Assembly: GCA_003167415.1 (NCBI GenBank) | Contig: PMTF01000026.1 | Coordinates: forward strand, 1-64,000 | Direction of reading: 5' to 3' | DNA from: Acidimicrobiaceae bacterium | GTDB taxonomy: Bacteria > Actinomycetota > Acidimicrobiia > Acidimicrobiales > RAAP-2 | DNA length: 64,000 nucleotides | Part shown: positions 36,826 through 46,522 of the stretch, piece by piece | How the letters are laid out: each line of letters begins with the position of its first letter | Position numbering within the stretch: the stretch's first letter is position 1 | Translations under genes and position numbers: made by a program | Notes under the pieces: generated by a model | What the model was told of the DNA's origin: nothing | The model's input: the letters and a program-made list of their open reading frames with translations, nothing else | Databases searched by the model: none

Positions 36826-37550
36826 CCGTCTTTCTGGTCGGCGCGGGGCCCGGTGACGCCGAACTCTTGACCGTGCGCGCGGCCCGATTGCTCGCCGTGG
36901 CCGACGTGATCGTGCACGACCGCCTAGTCGAAGGCTCGGTGCTCGAACTCGCTCGACGCGGCGCCGAGTTGATTGACGTGGGCAAGGAGCCGGGCCGCTT
37001 CACGTCACAGTCAATGATCAATGACCTTCTCGTGTCGCTCGGTCGACGCTACGAGATCGTGGTTCGTCTCAAGGGCGGCGATCCGTTCGTCTTCGGACGA
37101 GGAGGCGAAGAGATGATTGCGCTAAGCGACGCCGGCGTGGCGAGTGAGGTGGTGCCCGGCGTGACGTCGGCCTTCGCCGGTCCGCTGGCCGCGGGCATCC
37201 CGGTCACGCATCGGGGCCTCTCACGAGGGGTAACGGTCGTCACCGGCCACCTCGAAAGCCACGACGACGGTTACTTCCGCCGACTGGCCAACCCCGATCT
37301 CACGCTGGTGGTCTTGATGGGCGTGAGTGCGCGTTCGTCGATCGCCGCGCAGCTCATTGACGGGGGCCTCTCGAGTGAGACGCCCGTCGCGGTCATCGAG
37401 AGTGCCTGGACCGCGCGTGAGTCGGTGACGCGCGCGGTGCTGCGTGACCTGGGAGCCCTCAACGTATCCTCCCCCGCCATCATCGTCATCGGTCCGTGCG
37501 CCGCACTCTCGGTGCGCGAACTAATGGCCGAGACCTCCGCGTTGGTCTGA
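36822..37550 (+). CDS. cobA: Uroporphyrinogen-III C-methyltransferase
   Basis: A 242-residue SAM-dependent enzyme converting uroporphyrinogen III to precorrin-2. It has the family blocks VFLVGAGPGDAELLTVRA, VRLKGGDPFVFGRGGEE and VVPGVTSAFAGPLAAGIPVTHRG. The C-terminal half has TLVVLMGV. It overlaps the sulfite reductase gene by ATGA. Together with the next gene it makes siroheme for that reductase. Confidence 0.95.
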   Translation: MTVFLVGAGPGDAELLTVRAARLLAVADVIVHDRLVEGSVLELARRGAELIDVGKEPGRFTSQSMINDLLVSLGRRYEIVVRLKGGDPFVFGRGGEEMIALSDAGVASEVVPGVTSAFAGPLAAGIPVTHRGLSRGVTVVTGHLESHDDGYFRRLANPDLTLVVLMGVSARSSIAAQLIDGGLSSETPVAVIESAWTARESVTRAVLRDLGALNVSSPAIIVIGPCAALSVRELMAETSALV

Positions 37551-37552
37551 GC

Positions 37553-38110
37553 GTGCTTCCCCTCGCCCTGAAGCTCACCAACAAAGAGGTGCTCGTCATC
37601 GGGGCCGGCCGCATTGGCACGGGCAAAGCCTCGTTGCTGGTCGAGGCCGGTGCCCGAGTGACGATGATCGCCCGTGACGTTCTCGCCGAGTTGCCCAAGG
37701 GTCTTACGTCGGTTGAACGACGTGACTACCGAGACGGCGACCTCCGGGGCTACGCGCTCGTCGTTTCGGCGACCGGCGACGCGACGGTCAATGACCGCAT
37801 CGTCGAAGAGGCTCGTCGCGAGAACGTGTGGTTGAACGTGGTCGACGATCCCCAACGCTCGGACTTCTACTTCACCGCCGTGCACCGCGCCGGTGACGTC
37901 ATCGTGTCGGTCTCAACCGAAGGCGCGTCGCCGGCCCTCGCCCAGGAACTTCGCTCGATGATCGCCGAGCGACTGCCGGACAACCTGGCCGGCGTGGCCC
38001 AGCAGTTACGCCGAGAGCGAGCCGATTTCCACGCCGCGGGCGCGAGTACCGAGGGCGTTGACTGGCGGCCGCGAATTCGAGAGCTGCTCGGGACCGACCT
38101 CTCACGCTGA
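37553..38110 (+). CDS. Precorrin-2 dehydrogenase / sirohydrochlorin ferrochelatase (CysG N-terminal-like)
   Basis: A 185-residue protein completing siroheme synthesis: NAD-dependent oxidation of precorrin-2 and iron insertion. The Rossmann motif is VLVIGAGRIGTGKASLLVEAGA. VVDDPQRSDFYFTAVHRAGDVIVSVSTEGASPALAQELR is the region typical of Met8p/CysG, carrying the DDP and SxxGxSP patterns. GTG at 37553 starts 2 bases after the cobA stop; an upstream start would overlap cobA by 55 bases. Confidence 0.92.
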   Translation: MLPLALKLTNKEVLVIGAGRIGTGKASLLVEAGARVTMIARDVLAELPKGLTSVERRDYRDGDLRGYALVVSATGDATVNDRIVEEARRENVWLNVVDDPQRSDFYFTAVHRAGDVIVSVSTEGASPALAQELRSMIAERLPDNLAGVAQQLRRERADFHAAGASTEGVDWRPRIRELLGTDLSR

Positions 38111-38163
38111 GAACCATCTCGCTAGTGTCCCGGGCGTGAGAACCGTCGCATGGAGGAGGCCCC

Positions 38164-39213
38164 ATGTCTGATCGAGTGCTCGTCACGGGTGCCACCGGAT
38201 TCATCGCGCAGCATTGCGTGGTGCAACTCTTGGACGCCGGGTACGACGTTCGCGGAACCGCTCGATCGGCCGGTCGCACCGCCGAGGTGAGAGCGATCCT
38301 GTCGCCGCATCTCAGCGACGCGGCACGCAGTCGGCTCGACACCCTCGACGTGGTGGCAGCCGATCTCACGAGCGACGACGGCTGGACGAGCGCCGTCGAA
38401 GGATGTCGCTACGTGATGCACGTCGCTAGTCCACTACCACGCGGCGTCGTGAAGGACGAGAACGAGTTGATCGTGCCCGCGCGCGACGGGACGCTGCGTG
38501 TACTGCACGCTTCCCACGACGCCGGCGTCGAGCGCGTCGTGCTTACCTCGTCACTCAGTGCCATTGTCTACGGCAACGACCGTTCTCGCGTCTTCACCGA
38601 ACGGGACTGGTCGAATCTCAACGGCGAGCGAATTGGCGCCTATGACAAGTCCAAGACGATCGCCGAACGCGCCGCCTGGGACTACATGGAGAGCCTGACG
38701 GGCACGTCATCGATGCAGCTCGTCGTCGTCAATCCCGGGCTCGTTCTCGGCCCGTTGCTCTCGAGCGATTGGGGCACGTCCGGTGAGATGGTGAAGAGGA
38801 TTCTGGAACACAAGGTACCGGCGATACCCAACATCAACTTCGCGACCGTGGACGTCCGTGACGTCGCGAGCGCGCACGTCAGTGCGATGAAGATTCCCGA
38901 AGCCGCCGGTCAACGATTTATCTGCGCCGAAACGAATCACTCGATGATGGAAATCGCTCAGATTTTGAAGGCCCGCTACAGCGCTCAGGGATTCAAGATC
39001 CCGTCCGGGCGACTTCCCTCAATCGCCGTGCGGGCGATGGCGGTCTTCGATAAGACGGTCCGACTGGCGCTGAACGATCTCGACTCGACCCAGAGCGTCG
39101 ACAATACGAAGATTCGCACCGTTTTGAAGTGGCGGCCCCGTGATTTAACCGAGATGACGACGGCGATGGCCGATTCGATGATTGAATACGGCGTCGTTCG
39201 GGCCAAGAAGTAA
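38164..39213 (+). CDS. NAD(P)-dependent epimerase/dihydroflavonol-4-reductase-like SDR
   Basis: A 349-residue extended short-chain dehydrogenase. VLVTGATGFIAQHCVVQLL is the nucleotide-binding motif, TSSLSAIVYGN the Ser region and YDKSKTIAE the YxxxK active site. The segment MHVASPLP after the beta4 strand is typical of dihydroflavonol/cinnamoyl reductase relatives. Substrate unknown. GGAGGCCCC precedes the ATG. It lies alone between the siroheme operon and the ABC importer. Confidence 0.9.
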   Translation: MSDRVLVTGATGFIAQHCVVQLLDAGYDVRGTARSAGRTAEVRAILSPHLSDAARSRLDTLDVVAADLTSDDGWTSAVEGCRYVMHVASPLPRGVVKDENELIVPARDGTLRVLHASHDAGVERVVLTSSLSAIVYGNDRSRVFTERDWSNLNGERIGAYDKSKTIAERAAWDYMESLTGTSSMQLVVVNPGLVLGPLLSSDWGTSGEMVKRILEHKVPAIPNINFATVDVRDVASAHVSAMKIPEAAGQRFICAETNHSMMEIAQILKARYSAQGFKIPSGRLPSIAVRAMAVFDKTVRLALNDLDSTQSVDNTKIRTVLKWRPRDLTEMTTAMADSMIEYGVVRAKK

Positions 39214-39343
39214 TCGCGGACGTCAAGCATCCGACGTGCGGAGCACGATTTTGGAAGACGTTCGTTGAGGTTGTCCGGATTGTGGACGCGCCCGTCGCGA
39301 TGAAAACACGGCCGCCGCGCCAACCTGTAACTTTGGGACCACT

Positions 39344-40120
39344 ATGGCGCCGAGCACTGAGACACCGCTGCTCGAGCTCGAACACGTTTCGGTTCACTTC
39401 GAGGGCCTTCGGGCGTTAAACGACGTCTCATTCGATGTCTCATTAGGTGAGATCGTCGGGTTGATTGGTCCGAACGGCGCCGGCAAGACGACGGCCTTCA
39501 ACGTCGCGTGCGGTTTCGTGAAACCGTCGCAAGGGCACGTGCACTATCCCAGTGCCGGCAAGTCAAACTTACGACCCCATCAGCTCGTCGGCGCCGGCGT
39601 CGCGCGGACGCTTCAAGGAGTTGGACTCTTCCCCCATTGCACCGTTATCGAGAACGTGATGGCCGGAGGACACCTGCGACCAAACGGTGGGTTCATCGCC
39701 AGTCTCCTTTCCTTGCCCAACGAAGTACGCTCCGAGCGCGCGCTTCGCCGAGACGCGCTCGCCATGTTAGAGCGCCTACGGATAGCCGACAGGGCCGAGC
39801 GACTGCCTTCGGCGATTCCCTATGGCGTCGCGAAAAAGGTCTCGGTGGCCCGGGCATTGATGAGCGCCCCGACGCTGTTGTTGTTGGATGAACCGGCCTC
39901 GGGCTTGGACGAAGCGGAGCTCGAAGACTTCGCGCAACTGATTACGGAACTTCGCTCGACCATGGGCGTGCTACTCGTCGAGCACGACATGGAGTTCGTG
40001 ATGCCTCTGGTCGATCGACTGGTGGTGTTGAACTTCGGCCAGGTGATCGCGCACGGCACGCCGGCCGACGTTCGCCAGGATGAGGCAGTGATCGCCGCGT
40101 ACCTGGGAGTCGACGAATGA
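39344..40120 (+). CDS. livG: Branched-chain amino-acid-type ABC transporter ATPase (LivG)
   Basis: A 258-residue ATPase with Walker A GPNGAGKTT, a LivG-type signature region IPYGVAKKVSVARAL in place of LSGGQ, Walker B LLLLDEPASGLD and H-loop VEHDM. The C-terminal GTPADVRQDEAVIAAYLG tail is diagnostic of LivG. First of five importer genes with overlaps of 4, 4 and 1 bp and then a 68-bp gap. The ligand may be a branched-chain amino acid, an amide or a short acid. Confidence 0.92.
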   Translation: MAPSTETPLLELEHVSVHFEGLRALNDVSFDVSLGEIVGLIGPNGAGKTTAFNVACGFVKPSQGHVHYPSAGKSNLRPHQLVGAGVARTLQGVGLFPHCTVIENVMAGGHLRPNGGFIASLLSLPNEVRSERALRRDALAMLERLRIADRAERLPSAIPYGVAKKVSVARALMSAPTLLLLDEPASGLDEAELEDFAQLITELRSTMGVLLVEHDMEFVMPLVDRLVVLNFGQVIAHGTPADVRQDEAVIAAYLGVDE

Positions 40121-40824
40121 TCACGATTGAAGACCTCACGGTCTCCTTCGGAGCGGTGCAGGCGTTGCGCAACGTCTCGTTCGTCGCCGAGACGGGCAAG
40201 ATCACGGCCGTACTCGGCGCCAACGGTGCCGGCAAGACGACATTGTTGCGCACGATCAGCGGTCTTAAAGAGCCCAAGACGGGGACGATCCGCTTGGACG
40301 ACCAGTCCTTGGTGCACAAGCGGACCGAGGACATCGCACGTCTCGGCATCGGCCACGTTCCCGAGGGCCGAGGTGTCATCGGCGAATTCACGGTGGAGGA
40401 GAATCTCCGTCTCGGAGCGATGATGGCCAGGGTGAACCTGTTACAAGGTCTCCAAGAGCAGTACGAACTGTTCCCGGTACTGGGTGAGCGACGTAAACAG
40501 CACGCCGCGAAGCTCTCCGGGGGTGAACGCCAAATGCTGGCGATGGCCCGGGCACTGATCGCCAAACCTTCGGTGCTCTTATTGGACGAACCCTCGCTCG
40601 GTCTCGCTCCCCTCGTGACCGCTCAACTGATGCACACAATTCAATCGCTCTGTGAATCCAGTGACTTAACGGTGATACTGGTCGAACAGAACGCCACGTC
40701 GGCCCTGCGCATCGCACACCACGCCGTCGTATTGCACGTCGGCAAGGTAGTGGCCAACGACACCGCCGCCAACGTGTCGGCCAATGACAATCTCCGTCAG
40801 TACTACCTCGGACTGGTGGAGTGA
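40117..40824 (+). CDS. livF: Branched-chain amino-acid-type ABC transporter ATPase (LivF)
   Basis: A 235-residue second ATPase. Walker A is GANGAGKTT, followed by GIGHVPEGRGVIGEFTVEENL (a LivF hallmark), signature LSGGERQMLAMARAL, Walker B VLLLDEPSLGLAP and VEQNA for the H-loop, where LivF proteins carry Gln-Asn. It overlaps livG by ATGA. Confidence 0.94.
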   Translation: MITIEDLTVSFGAVQALRNVSFVAETGKITAVLGANGAGKTTLLRTISGLKEPKTGTIRLDDQSLVHKRTEDIARLGIGHVPEGRGVIGEFTVEENLRLGAMMARVNLLQGLQEQYELFPVLGERRKQHAAKLSGGERQMLAMARALIAKPSVLLLDEPSLGLAPLVTAQLMHTIQSLCESSDLTVILVEQNATSALRIAHHAVVLHVGKVVANDTAANVSANDNLRQYYLGLVE

Positions 40825-41723
40825 TGGATCCGTTTCTCACCTCGCGCATCGTCACCGACGTTCTCAGCGGACTCACGAATGGCGTCACGTACGGATTGGT
40901 GGCGCTGAGCTTGGTGCTCATTTGGCGTTCCACCGGTGTCCTCAACTTCGCCCAGGGCGCGATGCCGATGTTCGCCACCTATCTGGGCTTTGCCTTCTTG
41001 TCGTACCACTTCGGCTACTGGGCGTGCGTCGTGGCGTGCGTCATCGCCGGACTGCTCCTCGGCGGACTAACCGAGCGATTCCTCGTTCGGGGCCTCTACG
41101 GCAAACCGGAGATCAATCCGATAGTGGTCATGGTCGGCTTCCTCATCGTCCTCGAAGCGGTCGCGGCCGCCATCTGGTCCTCGACGCCGCGCAGTCTGCC
41201 GAGTCCCTTCTCAGCGATCCACTGGCAACTGGCCGGCAAGCCGTTTGCGTTGTCGCCCTTCACGGTCTACGAGATCGCCACGGCGCTGGTGGTCATGGCC
41301 CTAGTCGCCGCTTTGTTCCGATTCACGAAGCTCGGACTGCAGCTGCGCGCGTCGGCGTTGGCGCCGGAGGTGTCGCGATTGCTGGGCGTACGCGTCGGTC
41401 GTCTCCTCACGCTGGGATGGATGCTCTCGACGGCCGTGGGCGTCATCACCGCGATTCTGGTTTCGGCGAACTTTTTCTCGGGACTGACGCCCACGGTGAT
41501 GGACGGCATCTTCGCCTACGGCTTTATCGCGGCGGCCATTGGCGGACTCGAGAGTCCGGTCGGTGCGATCGTCGCGGGCGTCTTGCTCGGCGTCGTCAAT
41601 CAGTTCGTGACCGACTTCGTGAACCAAAACGCCGTCATCATCATCGCCCTCGGCATCCTCGTTGTCTCGTTGATGGTCCGCCCGAGCGGCGTCTTCACCA
41701 AGAGCTCTCAGAGACGCGTCTGA
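40821..41723 (+). CDS. livH: Branched-chain amino-acid-type ABC permease (LivH)
   Basis: A 300-residue inner-membrane permease with eight or so hydrophobic segments. LSGLTNGVTYGLVALSLVL and LNFAQGAMPMFATYLG near the start, and GLTPTVMDGIFAYGFIAAAIGGLESPVGAIVAGVLLG near the end, are LivH family blocks. It overlaps livF by ATGA and livM by one base. Confidence 0.93.
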   Translation: MMDPFLTSRIVTDVLSGLTNGVTYGLVALSLVLIWRSTGVLNFAQGAMPMFATYLGFAFLSYHFGYWACVVACVIAGLLLGGLTERFLVRGLYGKPEINPIVVMVGFLIVLEAVAAAIWSSTPRSLPSPFSAIHWQLAGKPFALSPFTVYEIATALVVMALVAALFRFTKLGLQLRASALAPEVSRLLGVRVGRLLTLGWMLSTAVGVITAILVSANFFSGLTPTVMDGIFAYGFIAAAIGGLESPVGAIVAGVLLGVVNQFVTDFVNQNAVIIIALGILVVSLMVRPSGVFTKSSQRRV

Positions 41724-42925
41724 TGAAACTCATTGCCGTCCGCCGCCGAGTACCGATCGCCATCGCCATCGCCGTCGCCGTGACCATCATCGCGCTCGTG
41801 GCCGCGTCAACAACGCGAGAAGGGATCGCGCTCAGCATCGCCTTCGACCTGGCCGTCGCGTGTGGCATCGCCATGAGCGTGCCGGGATTCAAGGCGGACC
41901 ACCCCGTGGTGTCACGCGCGGCCCTGACGTTGCTCGCGCTGGACGTCGCCATCTTCCTCACGTTCTTTTTCAGCTCGAGTACGAACTTCAACCTCGCCAC
42001 GGGAGCGGCGATGTCCATCGTGTTGCTCGGGCTCTCCTTCTTGACTGGCGCTTCGGGACAGATCTCACTGGGCAACGGCGCGTTCATGGGCGTCGGGGCC
42101 TTCGCGATGGCCATTTGGGCGAATCATCACGCGACCACGCCCATCGTGCTCACACTCTTGATCGCGGTGGCCTGCGGAGCGCTGGTCGGACTTCTCCTCG
42201 GACTCCCGGCGACGCGACTTCGCGGTCCCTACTTGGCCGGGATGACTCTGGCCTTCGCCGTGGCCTTCACGTTCATTCTCAGTTCCTTCAGCTCTTGGAC
42301 TGGCGGCGACTCGGGATTGCAGTTGCCCACTGCGGCGACGGCCCCGCGCTGGCTCGACGGGTTCTTCCACGCCGGTACGCCACCACTGACGACCACCACG
42401 CTCTATATCACTGACGTCGCCATCATCGTCGCCGGCGTCGCGTTCTTCTTCATGGCGAATCTGTTCGCCAGTCGCACGGGTCGGTCGATGCGACTCATCC
42501 GGGACAACGATGTCGCCGCCGAACTCGTTGGGGTGTCTTTGCCGCGCACGAGAGTCGTCGCGTTCATCGTGTCCTCGGCCTACGCCGCGCTGGGTGGGGC
42601 ACTGTTGACCTTGATCGACAACTCGGTCTCACCGCCGACGTACTCCTTCGCCCTCTCGGTGACGATCCTTTCCTTGATCGTCATCGGCGGCATTGGCACA
42701 ATCTCCGGCGCCCTCATCGGCGGCGTCATCTACGCCTTTTCGACGAACGTCATCTCGTGGATCACGACCCAAACGGGACTTAATCCTCAGGGTAACCTGG
42801 CGAGCCAACTCAACGGCATCATCTTCGGAGGTCTGTTGATTCTGACGATGCTCTTCGCCCCGTTTGGCATCACCGGCGCCGCGCGCCAACTCTGGCATCG
42901 ATTGCGCGCGCGATTCCCGAGGTGA
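41723..42925 (+). CDS. livM: Branched-chain amino-acid-type ABC permease (LivM)
   Basis: A 400-residue permease. The frame is open for 313 codons upstream across livH, but the ATG at 41723 overlaps the livH stop (TGATG) and opens a hydrophobic segment. GASGQISLGNGAFMGVGAFAMA is the LivM hallmark, ASRTGRSMRLIRDNDVAAELVG the cytoplasmic coupling loop, and GGIGTISGALIGGVI the late motif. Confidence 0.93.
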   Translation: MKLIAVRRRVPIAIAIAVAVTIIALVAASTTREGIALSIAFDLAVACGIAMSVPGFKADHPVVSRAALTLLALDVAIFLTFFFSSSTNFNLATGAAMSIVLLGLSFLTGASGQISLGNGAFMGVGAFAMAIWANHHATTPIVLTLLIAVACGALVGLLLGLPATRLRGPYLAGMTLAFAVAFTFILSSFSSWTGGDSGLQLPTAATAPRWLDGFFHAGTPPLTTTTLYITDVAIIVAGVAFFFMANLFASRTGRSMRLIRDNDVAAELVGVSLPRTRVVAFIVSSAYAALGGALLTLIDNSVSPPTYSFALSVTILSLIVIGGIGTISGALIGGVIYAFSTNVISWITTQTGLNPQGNLASQLNGIIFGGLLILTMLFAPFGITGAARQLWHRLRARFPR

Positions 42926-42993
42926 CTTGCATCCGCGTTTCGTGACGCCTACGCTCACGCAACAAGAGTTCCAAATCAGGGGAGACAGACAAG

Positions 42994-44343
42994 ATGGTTA
43001 CATCCAAGACACGTCGCGTGACGATTACCGGTACGGCGATGCTGCTGTGCCTGGGCCTCGTCACCGCCGGCAGTTCAATCGTCGGGGCAGGAGCGGCGAC
43101 CGCGAAGGTACCCGGCGTCACCGCGCACCAGATCACGATCGGCGCGACCGAGCCCGTAACCGGCATCGCGTCCTCCGGCTACAACCAAGTGGCCAAGGCC
43201 GCCAACGCCGTCTTTAAGTACGTGGACAGTCACGGCGGCGTCTTCGGACGCAAGATCAAGTACGTCATCAAGGACGACTGTTATGGCACACCGGGCTTCG
43301 GTTGCACCGGGGTCCCCAGTACCCCGACGCAGACCCACTCGTTGCTGGGTATCCCGGTCTTCGCGACCGTCGGTTCTCTCGGGACGCCCACGCAGGACTC
43401 TGTGCGGGCCCTACTGAAGAGCAACGGCGTACCGCAGTTGTTCGTCGCGTCCGGTTCCCGCGACTGGAACAACCCGCACACGTACCCGGGTCTTTTCGGG
43501 TGGCAGCCCAGTTACAACGAGGAGAGCAAGATCTTCGCGAAGTACATCAAGGCCACCCTCCCGGGCGCCAGCGTCTGCTTCTTGGGACAAGGTGACGACT
43601 TCGGCCAAGACGGACTGGCCGGATTGGTAGCGGGCGGCATTAAGCCACTCTCCGCGGACCTCTATTCGGTCCCCGACTTGGTCGCTACGACCGGCGCTTC
43701 AATTGCACCGTACATCGCGGACTTCCAGACCAAGAAGTGCACGGTCGTGGTCTTGGACTCCATCCCCGGCGCCACTGACGCCGCGCTGGGCGCCGCCCTG
43801 CAGTTGGGCTACTCACCGCAGTGGGTCATTTCGAGCGTCGGCTCGGACCCCCAGACGGTCGACGCTCCGTTCGTGGGCAAGGTTCCCACCGACCCCGAGA
43901 TTGGTGCCATCTCGTTCAGCTACTTGCCGACCACGACCACCAGCAGCGCGTGGATCCCGTGGATCACCAAGGTGATCGAGGCTGACCCGGCCGACTTCCC
44001 CGGTTTCACCTCTTCCAGCGTCCTCAACGGCAACATCGCCTACGGCGCGGCCTACGGCGTGGCATTCGTGGAAGCGTTGAAGGCCACCGGGAAGAACCTC
44101 ACTCGAGCCAGCTTCTTGAAGACGCTCCAGAGTGTCACCTTCTCCCAGACGCCGTCCCTCACGCCGTTGCGCTACACGTCGTCCAACCACCAGGGTCTGA
44201 ACGGCGGTTATCTCACGACCGTCATCAGCGCCTCCGCGATGAAGCCTCTCACCGGGATCGTGTACACCGCCGACAGCTCAACGGACGGCCGGGTTACGGT
44301 CGCGACGACGTTGAGTCACGGTATTCCTAACTGGATTAAGTAA
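42994..44343 (+). CDS. Periplasmic-type substrate-binding protein of the ABC importer
   Basis: A 449-residue secreted protein. A signal peptide (KTRRV, then a hydrophobic stretch, ending near GAGAATA) has no lipobox Cys, unlike many Gram-positive binding proteins, so anchoring is unclear. The mature part follows the type I periplasmic-binding fold: ITIGATEPVTGIASS, GGVFGRKIKYVIKDD and two Cys pairs (DDCYGTPGFGCTG and CFLG/KKC). It differs from classical LivJ in length. Ligand unknown. AGGGGAGA precedes the ATG. It closes the importer operon before a strong hairpin. Confidence 0.9.
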   Translation: MVTSKTRRVTITGTAMLLCLGLVTAGSSIVGAGAATAKVPGVTAHQITIGATEPVTGIASSGYNQVAKAANAVFKYVDSHGGVFGRKIKYVIKDDCYGTPGFGCTGVPSTPTQTHSLLGIPVFATVGSLGTPTQDSVRALLKSNGVPQLFVASGSRDWNNPHTYPGLFGWQPSYNEESKIFAKYIKATLPGASVCFLGQGDDFGQDGLAGLVAGGIKPLSADLYSVPDLVATTGASIAPYIADFQTKKCTVVVLDSIPGATDAALGAALQLGYSPQWVISSVGSDPQTVDAPFVGKVPTDPEIGAISFSYLPTTTTSSAWIPWITKVIEADPADFPGFTSSSVLNGNIAYGAAYGVAFVEALKATGKNLTRASFLKTLQSVTFSQTPSLTPLRYTSSNHQGLNGGYLTTVISASAMKPLTGIVYTADSSTDGRVTVATTLSHGIPNWIK

Positions 44344-44357
44344 CCTCCTCAGTCGTT

Positions 44358-44394
44358 CTACGGTGCCCCGGTGCCCTGCACCGGGGCACCGTAG
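44358..44394 (+). terminator. Strong hairpin after the importer operon
   Basis: A perfect 16-bp stem (44358-44373 with 44379-44394) closes a 5-base loop. No T-run follows, so it is a U-less actinobacterial-type terminator or a 3' mRNA-stabilising hairpin. It lies 15 bp after the binding protein stop. Confidence 0.75.
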
Positions 44395-44470
44395 CGTTCG
44401 AAGTCGATAGAGGTCCCACGCTGATGCAGTGTGACGGAGTCGCCGTCGAGGAACGAAGGAGCCGCTGAAC

Positions 44471-46312
44471 TCAGTCCTTAGTGATTTCGAAGGCCCGTAG
44501 ACCGCGGATTCGCTCCTGGCGGCGACCGCGCAGCTTGCGTTCCGAGAGTTGGGCCAGTTCGATGTAGGAGCTCATGATCGACGCGTTCAGCCGTTCGACG
44601 GTCACGAAGGGATTGGGGTCTTCGGGGATTACCTCGTCGATGAGGCCGAGGTCCAGTTGGTCCTTGGCGGTCGAGCGCATGGTGGCGAGCGTGATGCGCA
44701 CTTCGTCGTGTGAGGGATTCGGCGTCTTGTAGAGGATCGAGGCGGCCGAGCGCGGCTCGGCGACGTAAGCCATGGCCTTCTCCAGCATGATGACGTGGTC
44801 GGCCATGGGCGTCGTCGCCAGTCCCCCGCCGCTGCCGAGCGCTCCGGCGACAACTGAGATCACCGGCTCGGAGTAGTCGATGCCCTTCAGGATCGACCGG
44901 GCAATCGCTCGCGATAGTCCTCGGCGCTCACTCTCCAACGTCGGTTTGGCCCCGAGCGTGTCGGTGACGAAGAGCGCCGGCAGGTGCAGACGTTCACCCA
45001 TCTCGAGCATTCGCTCCAAGAAGGCGAAGTCTTCCGGCGCGGGGTTCGACGGTCGCTTGATGACGGTGTCGCCAAAGCGCTGGTACGACGGCTGGGTCCC
45101 CACGATCACGAACGGCTGGGCGCCGATCTTCGCGAAGGCGCCCACGATGGCCGGGTAGCGCTTGAACGCCGCCTCCTGGACGTAGTTGTAGACGGCGGTC
45201 GCTTCGGTGAAGCAGTAGCGCACGATGAACTCCAGGTCGACGCGATTGGCGTCGGTCATCAGGTCCTGGTACTGCTCGACGAGGGCGTCGGAATCCGTGC
45301 TGACGTGCGCTTGACGCGGCGCCGCCGCGGGAACTGGTTCGGCGCCCTTCATGTCGTCAAAGCGCGGACCGTAGATTCCAACCGGGCCGAAGTCGAAGGA
45401 CCGCCGCTGGTCCGACGCGGTGACGTTGCGGATCAAGGGCGGCGTGTCGGCGTTGAGTTGGTGATTCTTGTCGGGCCGCTCGGTCGAGGTGAGGATGGCG
45501 CCGAGATACCACACGACCTCGCTGACGTCGGAGAGCACCACGTCAATGTTGCGGTCCAGCAAGTTGGCCTCGGCGCTCTGGGAGTCGGTCGGCACCGAGA
45601 GGCCCTCGAAGGCCTCGATCACGTTCGGGCCGGCGAAGCCGAAGTTGGTCCCCGACGTCGCGACGATCACGTCGGCGTTCGGCACGGCGCTGGCCGACAC
45701 GCCGCCCCAGACGTTGCCGAGCAGCACGGCCACGTGGGGCCGTGCCACGCGATCCTTGTAATTGCGAATGGCTTCGACCATCCTGGTCATCTGGGTCAGG
45801 CCGGCGAAGTTCTCATGTTGGCGCACGCCGCTGGAGGCGTAGACACTGACGAAGGGCAACTTCCTCGCGATCGCCAGGTCGGCCGCCGCTTGAAACTTCT
45901 CGCCCGACACGACGCCGAGTGAACCGGCGAAGAAGTCCCAGTTCATGGCGTAGAGGACAACCGGGTGTCCGTCGAAGTCGGCCAGACCGTAGGTCGAGGA
46001 CTCGGTCTTTCCTTTGCCGCGTTCGCGTTGCAACTTGTCGCCGTAGGACTCGTCGGCCTCGCTGCCGTGCCCTCGACGAACGAGGCCGACGAGATCTTTG
46101 GCGATGTGCCATCGTCCATGACTCGCCTTGAAGTGGACGAGCTCTTGCAGGGTGAGCAACTGGGACGGACTATTTACCTTCTTGCGGTTGCGAAGGTGCG
46201 CACCGACAGGCGCCTTGAATATCGGCAGGCCGCTCGGGTGCCCTTCGCCGAAGAGACTCGAATCGAGGTCGTCTTCGGGGATCGATGCGTCAAAGTCCGC
46301 GAGATCAGCCAT
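44471..46312 (-). CDS. Fused acetyl-CoA carboxylase carboxyltransferase (AccD-AccA-like), no zinc finger
   Basis: A 613-residue protein in which the first half matches the beta (AccD) and the second the alpha (AccA) carboxyltransferase domain. The beta half has GSLGVVSGEKFQAAADLAIARKLP and VWGGVSASAVPNADVIVA; the alpha half has ESERRGLSRAIARSI, VAGALGSGGGLA and EPRSAASILYKTPN. The four-Cys zinc ribbon of bacterial AccD is absent. Transfer of CO2 from biotin to an acyl-CoA is expected; biotin carboxylase and carrier genes are not in the window. The acyl-CoA could be acetyl- or propionyl-CoA. Confidence 0.85.
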   Translation of the reverse strand: MADLADFDASIPEDDLDSSLFGEGHPSGLPIFKAPVGAHLRNRKKVNSPSQLLTLQELVHFKASHGRWHIAKDLVGLVRRGHGSEADESYGDKLQRERGKGKTESSTYGLADFDGHPVVLYAMNWDFFAGSLGVVSGEKFQAAADLAIARKLPFVSVYASSGVRQHENFAGLTQMTRMVEAIRNYKDRVARPHVAVLLGNVWGGVSASAVPNADVIVATSGTNFGFAGPNVIEAFEGLSVPTDSQSAEANLLDRNIDVVLSDVSEVVWYLGAILTSTERPDKNHQLNADTPPLIRNVTASDQRRSFDFGPVGIYGPRFDDMKGAEPVPAAAPRQAHVSTDSDALVEQYQDLMTDANRVDLEFIVRYCFTEATAVYNYVQEAAFKRYPAIVGAFAKIGAQPFVIVGTQPSYQRFGDTVIKRPSNPAPEDFAFLERMLEMGERLHLPALFVTDTLGAKPTLESERRGLSRAIARSILKGIDYSEPVISVVAGALGSGGGLATTPMADHVIMLEKAMAYVAEPRSAASILYKTPNPSHDEVRITLATMRSTAKDQLDLGLIDEVIPEDPNPFVTVERLNASIMSSYIELAQLSERKLRGRRQERIRGLRAFEITKD

Positions 46313-46522
46313 GTAGGGCCATTATTGCACGAGACGCACTTTTTGGGAAAAGCGAGGACTCGGTGACTCGACGGTTCTCCTGACGAAACATACTCCTCGA
46401 TCGAAAATCGCCAAGCCCTTCTACCGGTGGGTAACGCCGGAGATTCACGCCTTCGACTCGGTAACCTCGTGCGATATGGCCCGTGACCAATCACCCAGCT
46501 CGGTCGTTCGACGGAGCACGGC

